This document shows, in pieces, positions 55,346 to 64,000 of a stretch of DNA of 64,000 nt (position 1 is its first letter; each line of letters begins with the position of its first letter). The notes beneath the pieces were generated by a model. The model did not search any database, was not told the origin of the DNA, and was given only the letters and a program-made list of their open reading frames with translations. The stretch covers positions 42,914,714 through 42,978,713 of the forward strand of contig CM049320.1 of the NCBI GenBank assembly GCA_026874595.1. The letters run 5' to 3'. The DNA comes from Sipunculus nudus. Lineage: Eukaryota > Annelida > Sipuncula > Golfingiida > Sipunculidae. The translations under genes and the position numbers were made by a program.

Positions 55346-57955
55346 AGGGAATGCTTGAGTTTGCACTAATACATTTTGATACTTATTTGTCATCTTCCAT
55401 CATCTCTGATAACCAGTGTGTGACAATATGTATGTCTTATTGTGCATATTTATCAAAAAGCTTGTATGAAGGGGGTAGAAACTGTCCCAGACCTGTGTCA
55501 GATGTCCCTAAGGGGGGCCTAAATGTTACATAACACAGGGACACCTACTGATTATAAGACCAGCAGAGCATTAGAACCGACACCCTCCCCCCCCCCCCCC
55601 CCCCACCACCACTAACCATTTGTTTGTTTCTGATCCTGTGAATCTAAAAATTAACATTCTACAGTAATTATATATAAAAACATATATTCCATTGGCCAAT
55701 GTGGGCACATTGTATGTACCATGATATGTAAATAATAAAAGGCAGCATCCCACATTTTACACAGATGCCAGCTAGTAGCTGGACAATGTATGCTTTTGTA
55801 GCTGTGAAGGTCCCTCATAATATTCCCACATCAGAAATTAAACATTTGCATTCATTCTATAAAGATCAAAGAGCATTTTTCATCACTATCATAAGCTCCT
55901 TGATATTTATATAAAAATACAGTATACAGTTCTGCTTCAACATACTTCTCCTACCTAGATGATTTTAGTCAATACAAGATGGCAGCACAGGTCTACCCAA
56001 ACTCTGTCACATTGTAATGTATCATATAAACACCAGGTGACAGCACACGTTTATTAGCCTCATGAAATATCTTTCTGGCCTTCTCACATTCTAGTAAGGT
56101 TAAGTATAAAATTTACTAGCAGTGAAAGGCAAATTGTTCCTGTGGCAATGCCATGTTTTTATTTAATGCACTTTATTTTTATTTCTGGGACTTCAGAATT
56201 ATAAAAACGGATCAGGGTAGGAGAAGTCTAATCATTGGAAGATTTTGTGATTTTATTTGTGATATGCATGTCCAGGGTAAGATTCTTGTTGGCTACAAGA
56301 AAGATAACATTGGCTTTATATTTACCAGAAAAGAAACAGTCATAACCAATTGTTAACAAAGGTGTTGTGCATTGTTTGGATGAAATTAAACAATTGTCAG
56401 ATGTCCACTTGAAAGGGCATATGGTCTGCTGAGTGTGCAATCAGTGTACCAACTGTATTGATAGGTGGAATAATATTTTTTTTATCGTGTGGGACCTGTT
56501 CATGTGTGTAACCATTCAAGTGGTTCTAATGAGTTTGGTATGAGATGTTCACATGTTTAGGCAATATCATATAATGTATTTATATAAATGTATTTAACAT
56601 GTATGTTTATTTTTATTTGTATAGTAACTGTGATGAAATATTTTCAATGCCTATGTCATTTAATTTCAAGTTAGATAATCTGGGTGCCTCATGAGACCAG
56701 ACCTTGTCAATTTAGTGGCAGGTTAACTATGTTATTTAAAGATGTACTTAAATATTAGCTCAAGGATACAGTATCAGCTTATTCCTGAAGTCTTATGAAA
56801 AGTCATCAACGCTACAGGCACTTTACGCTCAGACCCATGGAAACTTGTAATACTGTTATGAAGTGGTAACTTTAAATACTGGTAATTAAACAAACTCTAA
56901 ATTCAGTGACAGAAACATTTTGATCCACAGGTATCAGGATGTATGAGGCCTGATATTCAGACAGAGCCAAAGAATATTAATGTCATCACGGAACCAAGTA
57001 ACTAATGGTAATTCATTATGTTTGTAAAGCCTTAATATACTCTCACAAATTAGCTCTAAATTGGTTTCTGTGATGAAATTATCAAATCATTTTCATATGA
57101 GTCTGGGAATAGGATTTTCAGGTCGTCTATGACTGGGTGTATGTCAAGTCAGATTTGGAATTTACCAGAGAACTTTAGACCAATCAAATCAAATGAAATT
57201 GTTAAGGTAATTTTGACGTAATTGTGACCTACTTTGGGTCATCCGATAAGGTTAAGCTTTCATGACGAAATGCAGAAACATGGATATATATGTCCCGTGA
57301 CAGCTCTGTATCAAAACTATCTGTAGTGTGCACTTTGGGAGAGTCAGAGAGACGGACCTTCTCTGCCAGGCCCTGCAGACTACCGGACACCTCTCTGCTG
57401 TGAATAAAGACTTCTGTCATCAAACTGGTCTTGGAACATTGTTAGCAACACGCAACAGTAACAGTATGTGGTCCACACACAAATATGATGACAGATCCAC
57501 ACAAGTACTTGGTGCCAAACTATTGAATGAACTTTGACCTGTCCTTCAATCTCCAATGTCATCGTAAGCTGCATTCAAAGGGCATCATGAGGCTCATAAT
57601 CATAAAGGTTGATTAATTTTAACATTGGGTCATCTTTCAAGAACTCAGTGCAATATACTTATTTCAAATGAGATGTAATGGCCTTAATGTTGATTTTGGA
57701 CAGAAGTAAAGTTTCAGTTTTATTTATGTGACATTTAATACATATTTTTTATTTGATTCAAATGTATTGTGAAAATTATTAATTGAGTGGGCTTTATGGT
57801 TTTAACTGTAGCTTTTCTTATGATAAGGCAAATTTATACATACATAAACATGAACACGTTTTAAAATGTTGTTAATAGTAAAACTGTCAACAAAATGATT
57901 TTGTTAAAGAACCTTAAGGACATATTCCAGATTCCTGCCCAAAACTGGTATTATC
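55346..57955. other. Downstream region, no gene seen
   Basis: AT-rich sequence with a poly-C run at 55587-55604. Short open frames at 56153-56440 and 57229-57574 have no recognisable domain and no coding-like composition. Confidence 0.55.
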
Positions 57956-58438
57956 CAGGGTTGGGGGTCAAATACATATTTATATTTGTACTTGTTTTTA
58001 AATACAGTCAAATGTATTTGTATTTAAATTTGTTTTTGTGTTGTGCAAAATGATAATATTTGTATTTGTATTTCATCTCATTGATCAAATACTGTATTGT
58101 ATTAATACATATTCATATCTGCCATAATTTTAAAAATTTAACTACTACCTAATTTATGAACAACTCAAAATACTGCATCAAGTCAAGTGTTTGCCATCAC
58201 AGATGTGAGTGGATAATTAACTGCTCAATCCCTTTGCTCATTAACTGCTCTTGGTCTCTGCCTCACCAGGTTGTTCAGTGCCAAGAGTCAGTATTTGATT
58301 TGTATTTGTATCTGATGTTTTTTATTTGTATTTATCTTCACTCACTCATATTTGTATTCGTATTTGTATTTTGAGGAAACAGCTATCATATTTATATTTT
58401 TATTTGTATTTGGTACACTGAATTTGACCCCAACTCTG
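57956..58438. mobile_element. 483-bp hAT-like non-autonomous element
   Basis: The ends CAGGGTTGGGGGTCAAAT and ATTTGACCCCAACTCTG are inverted over about 17 bp. The flanking 8-mers GTATTATC (57948-57955) and GTATTTTA (58439-58446) match at 6 of 8. The interior is unusual TATTTGTATTTGTATTT-rich sequence near both ends. No coding capacity is seen. Confidence 0.75.
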
Positions 58439-58541
58439 GTATTTTAACACCTTTAATGCAAGGGTCTGTGAACATGATGTAAGCAGTATTCTGATTTACC
58501 TGTAAATTTTTTAACCTATTATTTTATCATCTGCTATTCAG

Positions 58542-58596
<55 letters not shown>

Positions 58597-59670
58597 GGGT
58601 TGGAGGTTACCGCTTCCATTTTATGCTTTCTTATCTATATCATAATCTCAGTATATACATCTGCAGAGTTTCATTCGGTTTGGGACTACCTGACAGAGCA
58701 GTAGTACTCGCTTCCTATAATATTATCATATTATTTTTGTATGTGTCTACCGCCCCTGCGGGTCCTGGGTATTGTAATCAACCCCATTTGCATTGCTGGG
58801 CCATAACACCAAGGAACCTCCTGTTGCCGGAGTTATAATTCTCATTTTGTTTAATGTTTGAATGGCGTTTTTGCCATGGCACTAAAAATTGCATAACCTT
58901 ATATCATGCCTTACAATATTGGTATACAAACAGTCACAGTTAATGTATGAATCCGTTCATTCACATTGCATCTCATTGTTATTTATGCAAAATACTTGTA
59001 GGAAGTGGGATAAGAAATAAAAAAGACAAAATTATAATAATTTTTTCTTTGTACGCCTGTGCATGTCAACCACAAGCTATGCAGGGTTCCCCTTAAAATC
59101 AAATTCGGTGTTCAGCATGGTACATAAAGACGTCAGACCAATTGCTCTCAATCGTGCATCACTCGCATGTGAACGCAAGACCACTGGTACAAGCGTATGC
59201 GACATAGTTGTGCAAGGGTCGCTCTGATTGTAAGACAGCTGTTGCATATATGATGCTTTTGTGACACTTTATGTGATCTATGGTGATAGAAGATTTCTTG
59301 AAGTTATGGACCTAGGCTATACTTAAACCCCTCTTCACCTGTATGTCACCCTTGTTGACCTTTCAGGCTAACTATACAAGCTTGAAGTGGGGCATACTGG
59401 GCAGCCAGCCAAGAGCTGGCTGGCCACAGCTGGCCCAAGGTGCCCCCCCCCCCCCCCCCCCCGAATTTGTTATGGCCCACAAAATAAAAATAAACAATAA
59501 TAAAATAATTTCTTATTGGTTTATAAAAACAACTTTAAGAAAATAAATGGAAAAGGAATTTGATATTTAATGAGTACCTTGCAATTACTGATGTTGTGTG
59601 GATCTAGTATGGATGGCCCCAAATGTATTCCAAATGGCACTGAATAGTCACCTTCAGGTATTTTTTATTG
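58439..59670. other. Intergenic with microsatellite and repeat fragments
   Basis: (TA)n at about 58549-58586. A module at about 59343-59440 (GTATGTCACC...TTGACCTTTC...GGGCATACTGG...AGCTGG) is related to 63810-63910 (GTATGTCCTCTACTTGACC...GCTGGGCATA...GCAGCTGG). A poly-C run is at 59445-59461. I see no gene. Confidence 0.5.
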
Positions 59671-60855
59671 TATCCGCCAAAACAAAGTTTTGCGGATTCG
59701 TTTTGGCGGATACTATGTTTTTGACCGGGTTCCGCCGCTGCGTTCATTTCCAGAGAACTCCTCTGAAACTACTGGACCGATTTTTCCGAAACTGACACCA
59801 ATTATCGGTTCAAATGTGAACTGGTGCCTAACCATTTGGCGTTGACCTCTGACCTTTCCTTTCTGCCCAACGTCCATTTGTGCGTCTGTTTCCACACATA
59901 AATCCACTTATCTTGGGAACCGTTTGACCGATCAGGAAAAATGTTTTGTACAAAATGTAGCCCTTGGATAGCTTTATAGCATACACAAAAATCGTGGGGC
60001 CATCTGCAACCATGTTTGCAGAGTGTCCATCTGTCTGCCTTGGATTAAAATCACTCATATCACTGCAGTGGTTTGATTCACCTAAAATTCGGCATGCGTA
60101 TACATCCTGGATAGCTTTCTTGATTTTAAGACAGGTGGTGCCACCTACGTTCACTTTCTCGCTGAAGACATCTGTGCTTATATCTCAGGACTGGTTTGAC
60201 GTATCTTCCTGAAAATTTGCATGTGTATAGGTCTCACATAGCTCTTTATCATAGCAAAACTGGTGGCATCACCTGCAACCATTTTTGCACAGCGTCCGCC
60301 TGTTTGTCTGCCGCAGGACAAAATCACTCATATCTCGGCAGTGGTTGTACATATCTACCTAAAATTTTGCAGGTTTATACATCCTGGACAGCTTTCTTGA
60401 TTTTATGACAGGTGGCGCCACCTACGTTCTAGTTTATGCTGTAGACATCCAAGCTCATATCTCGGGAACCATTTGACCGATTGGGCCAAAATTTTGCATG
60501 TGAATAGATCTCACATAGCTCTTTATCATACGCAAAACTAGTGGCGCCACCTGCAACCATTTTTGCACAGCATCCGTCTGTTTGTCTGCCGTGGGCTAAA
60601 ATCACTTATATCTCAGTATTGGTTTCACTTATCTGCATAAAATTTAGCATATGTATACAACTTGGACAGCTTTCTGGATTTTGTGGTAGGTGGCGCAACC
60701 TACATACAAATTTCGGCTGCAAACACATCTATGCTAATATGCAACACACCTCACTCTATTTTCCTTGCCACTTAATCCATGCCTCACTTCACCCGTTCCA
60801 TTCTGATTTTGGCAGATACACGTAGTCGCTTGTCGACTACCCGTATTCTAGTTTT
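59671..60855 (+). repeat. TATCCGCCAAAAC-headed dispersed repeat, best-preserved copy
   Basis: The head is a perfect 13-bp inverted repeat, TATCCGCCAAAAC (59671-59683) and GTTTTGGCGGATA (59700-59712), with a 16-nt loop. The end matches the 38129 copy: ATTTTGGCAGATACACGTAG, then TACCCGTATTCTAGTTTT. Internal modules are TATCTCGGGAACCRTTTGACCGAT and AAAATTTTGCATGTG, plus the palindrome GGTGGCGCCACC at 60411 and a one-mismatch copy at 60540. No coding frame is seen. Confidence 0.8.
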
Positions 60856-62035
60856 TCAATTGTTCCTTACTATTAGGGATTATATGTCAGACAAGGATGA
60901 AGTTATTTATAATAAACTAAATCCAAATTCCTATGTCTTTAATATGTGTTTCAATTTGTTAATTTATATTTATTGCAAAAAAATAATTATAAAATGTCAA
61001 ATATTTTAAATAGTACTCAGACAAGTACTCATTAAATATGTTAATCTTTTCTACTAATGACTTTAAGACTGGTGGATGTATCAGCTGTAACATGATACTG
61101 TGTAAATAATCAAAATTTATGTTACTAATTGCTTGATTTCAGTAAATAATAAAATTAAACATGCCCATATGCCCAATTTATTGGGTGTTCTGATCCTTGG
61201 AATATTTTTACGTGTATTAGTTTCAAAGTTGTGATTTCTTTTAATTTTTTTCTGATTCATATATTAAAAAATAAAAATATTCAAATGTGATAAAAAAATC
61301 AGGTCTTAGACAAGTTTTCATTGATGTCTATAATGTTAATAATTGTCATATGACTCTTGCTATGTTTCGTGTGAAGATTGCTGTGAAAGTAATCACTTCT
61401 GAATATAATAGTTTTATTGTTTAAATATAAATAAAAGCCATAAAATCAGGTACTTATGACCATTATTTATATTTCTGAAATTTGTATATCCTGGATTCTC
61501 AACAATTTTGTTTGACTGAAACTGAATAAATACTCGTGCGATAAAATTTACATGATAAAACTGAGAAAATCGTGTATACTTGCAGCGTCAGGCCACGTCA
61601 AAACTTGTGTGACAGTAGCACTCCATTTTCAAATGTAAATAATATAATTACATCAGTCCTCTTCCCTATATCCCAGGATTTTGTCCAAAAGTTACATAAC
61701 TTGAGTAAAACACCGTAATCTCATAATACAGCTTATATTGCCACACAAAACAGGCATTTGTCTACCCCCTCTTCCAAATCATATTTTGTGATCATATATA
61801 ACACCTGGGCACCGTGACCCATGGGTTCCTTGTTAAATGACGATCAGTCAGGCTTTCGCTCCGGGAGGTCAACATTTGATCATATATTCCGGCTTAGTCA
61901 GGCCACAGGCGCTTGAATCCCTATTTATAATAATGTCTTTATCTCCAATGTTCTTCGAGATAATACGAACAAATCAGGTCAGAGGACCCAATAATAAAAC
62001 GGTTATACCTTCTTATCACTTGTAATATGATTTTT
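60856..62035. other. AT-rich intergenic, nothing recognised
   Basis: Very AT-rich sequence (60856-61560 especially) with no gene, RNA or repeat that I can identify. Confidence 0.6.
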
Positions 62036-62386
62036 AGCTCAGCTGACTGCAAGTCAACTGAGGTATAGGAATGGCTCTTTGTCCGTCGTGTGTCCGTTAG
62101 CAGGGCAAAAATCGTAACTGCTGGACCTAGAATCTTCTTAGTGAATATTCAGGGAGGTCAATAAAAAATCTCCTTGGAAACCTGAAATTAGGTCACTGCG
62201 ACCTATATCCTCCCAGCTATGGGGCTTGAAAGTACCCCCCCCCCCCCCCAGAATAATCAAAAATATAAAACAAAACCTCCAATATCTTGATAATTAATGT
62301 ATGGATTGTCATGAATCTTGCCTTGAATATTGACCATGACTAGTTTTGTCAGTTCCCGAAAAGTGGTGGCGCCACCTGTATTTTTA
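62036..62386 (+). repeat. Hairpin-headed dispersed repeat, single unit
   Basis: The head AGCTCAGCTGACT-GCA-AGTCAACTGAGGT starts at 62039. The GTCCGTCG tract, ACTGCTGGACCTAGAATC and GGAAACCTGAAATTAGGTC match the units at 36036-38128. It ends with an exact GGTGGCGCCACC at 62365-62376, then CTGTATTTTTAGCTC, where the next copy begins. Confidence 0.8.
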
Positions 62387-63660
62387 GCTCAGCTGACTAG
62401 AAGTCATCTGAGCTATAGTCGTGATCCTTTGTCCGTCGGCTGTCCGTCCGTCCGTTAAATTGGCACGTTTTGAAACCATTGGACCTACGAATCTAAAATT
62501 CGGCATACCTTTAGATGTCCCCAAAATCTCCTACCATACCGAAAATTGGGTCACTAGGACTTTGTTCCTTAGAATTATTAAGGAAAAACCTCCGTTTTCC
62601 ATTTAAAACCCATTGTTTCACTTCAAGACTGCCTAATATCAAAACCACTGACCTGATATTGACCATTTTGAAAATATTTATTCCTCTATATATTTCCTAT
62701 GTACATACCAGAAATTACTTCAATATTTGTTAAATTCTTGAAGTAATGGGCCCAAACATAAAGCACTTTGAAAAAATTCAGATATATTTACTCCCTTAAC
62801 TTGAGAATTGCTGAAGCTAGAGACTTTCTTTCAGGTGTATAACTATATTTAATCAAGATTCAATTGTATACCCAAAATTAGATCTGAATTTTTAAAATTT
62901 TATAAGTTATTAGCATAAATATAAAATCAGTAACTTAAATTTTGCCATGATTTGACCATGGCACAGTTTTTTCCTGTAATTTTTCTGAAATTTGAAACCA
63001 GTTGATCAAAAACTGTAGATTTTATTCAAGTTTTTTAAGCACCATGTAAAGTATTGTTTAGATCAAGCAAATGTTATGCAGTTTGCTAGAGCTCAGCTCC
63101 CCAGCTTCCCAGGCCAGCTCTCAGCTCCCAAAATTTGGCATACAGTTAGATGTCCCCCAAAGCCTCCTACCATTCCAAAAGTTTGGTCACTAGAACTTCA
63201 TTCCTTCGAGATATTAAGAAAAAAACTCCGAAAATTGGGTCACTAGGACTTTGTTCCTTAGAATTATTAAGGAAAAACCTCCGTTTTCCATTTAAAACCT
63301 ATTGTTACACTTCAAGACTGCCTAATATCAAAACCACTGATCTGACTTTGATCATATAAAATATACATTTTCTTCTTTTTATACTCTATGCACATGTCAG
63401 AAATGATGCGAGTATTGCGAAATTGTTTTAAGTTATGGGCCCGAACATAATGCACTTTGTAAACAAGAAATATGTTTACTCCCTTAACATGAAAATTGCC
63501 GAAGCTAGAGATTTTTTTTCGTCAGGGATATAACATTATTTAATCAAGATTCAATTGTATACCCAAAATTAGTTCTGAATTATTCAAATATAAAGTTATT
63601 AGTATAAATATAAAATCAGTACCTTAAATTTTGCGTAATTTTTATCATGGCATGTTTGTT
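62387..63660 (+). repeat. Hairpin-headed repeat variant with 689-bp tandem duplication
   Basis: The head AGCTCAGCTGACT-AGA-AGTCATCTGAGCT lies at about 62387. From 62480 the sequence ATTCGGCATACCTTTAGATGTCC...CCGAAAATTGGGTCAC...AAGACTGCCTAATATC is repeated at 63135 onward. CCGAAAATTGGG occurs at 62539 and 63228 (689 bp apart), and TTTAATCAAGATTCAATTG occurs in both units. The second unit has an extra TTTGGTCACTAGAACTTCATTCCTT block. Open frames here come from the duplicated block. Confidence 0.75.
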
Positions 63661-64000
63661 TCGTGTAAGCACTGTTGATATAATTTTCTTATCATGCAGA
63701 AATAAGGATTTCAGCTTGTTAGTTTTGAAAGTTGAAAGAAAATGGCTAAAAACTGTAGTTTTTGTGACACCATGTCAGATCCAGGCTCTAACCAGGCCAT
63801 ATTCAGTCACATGTATGTCCTCTACTTGACCTTTCCTGCCAATTATGCACGCATGATGCTGGGCATATACTTGCAGCTGGGTAGCTTATTGCTTCCCACA
63901 GCTGATCCAGGTGTCCAACCCAGCTCATCTGTTAGTTGTTTAGACCAACAGCATAACAATAAACAATGAATAAATAAATTTTTATAGATCTATAATAACA
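63661..64000. other. Right window edge, repeat-like sequence
   Basis: Contains the module shared with 59343-59440 and ends in AATGAATAAATAAATTTTTAT, which looks like a mobile-element tail. No gene is supported. Confidence 0.45.

Noticed and set aside
57229-57574. Overlapping 64-69 codon frames on both strands
   Set aside because: No domain, no splice context and no conserved motif could be recognised.
62421-63359. Short + frames sharing GSLGLCSLELLRKNLRFPF
   Set aside because: The shared peptide comes from the 689-bp duplication of a dispersed repeat.

Overview
The window looks like intron-rich, AT-rich, repeat-dense nuclear DNA of an invertebrate animal. Introns with GT..AG ends, Ty3/Gypsy and LINE relics, a tRNA-headed SINE, many hAT-like non-autonomous elements and an SLC7 transporter support this. 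A mollusc, probably a bivalve, is my best guess, but it is inference from the repeat flavour and not proven.

Only one gene can be followed with confidence. It is a five-coding-exon SLC7 cationic-amino-acid-transporter-type gene on the + strand (coding exons 25566-25761, 30109-30279, 34404-35983, 39764-39875, 53562-53668). All junctions are in phase and give a 721-residue product closest in character to the SLC7A4/SLC7A14 branch.

Left part (1-25.4 kb): a 39-bp tandem array, a LINE relic (about 0.96-3.16 kb), a 277-bp tandem repeat carrying a GGTGGCGCCACC palindrome, and a minus-strand Ty3/Gypsy relic (8.64-13.59 kb). The relic is broken by a SINE, a 1-kb hAT-like insertion in its RNase H region and a 21-bp minisatellite between gag and protease. 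A hAT-like element abuts it. Further right are a Cys-rich ORF, a decayed coiled-coil reading frame and a degraded LTR.

Transporter locus (25.4-53.7 kb): intron 1 holds a solo LTR and a row of nine splice-acceptor copies ending in the real exon-2 acceptor. Intron 2 holds a second Gypsy relic (PR-RT-RNase H). Intron 3 holds a 337-bp tandem repeat and a TATCCGCCAAAAC-headed repeat. Intron 4 is dominated by an 11.5-kb, roughly 142-copy, 81-bp array whose first copy is the 3' part of exon 4 itself, including its splice donor. Beyond the array are a second solo LTR (opposite orientation to the first), a hAT-like element and a short tandem repeat of the exon-5 acceptor.

Right part (53.7-64 kb): a 45-bp minisatellite just after the stop codon, a 483-bp hAT-like element, further copies of the dispersed repeats and a 689-bp tandem duplication. 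I see no further gene there.

The most unusual observation is that three separate exon boundaries of one gene (exon-2 acceptor, exon-4 donor, exon-5 acceptor) each lie inside a local tandem repeat whose unit spans the splice junction. In the exon-4 case, a transmembrane-coding exon fragment has become a long minisatellite that is open in frame on both strands.
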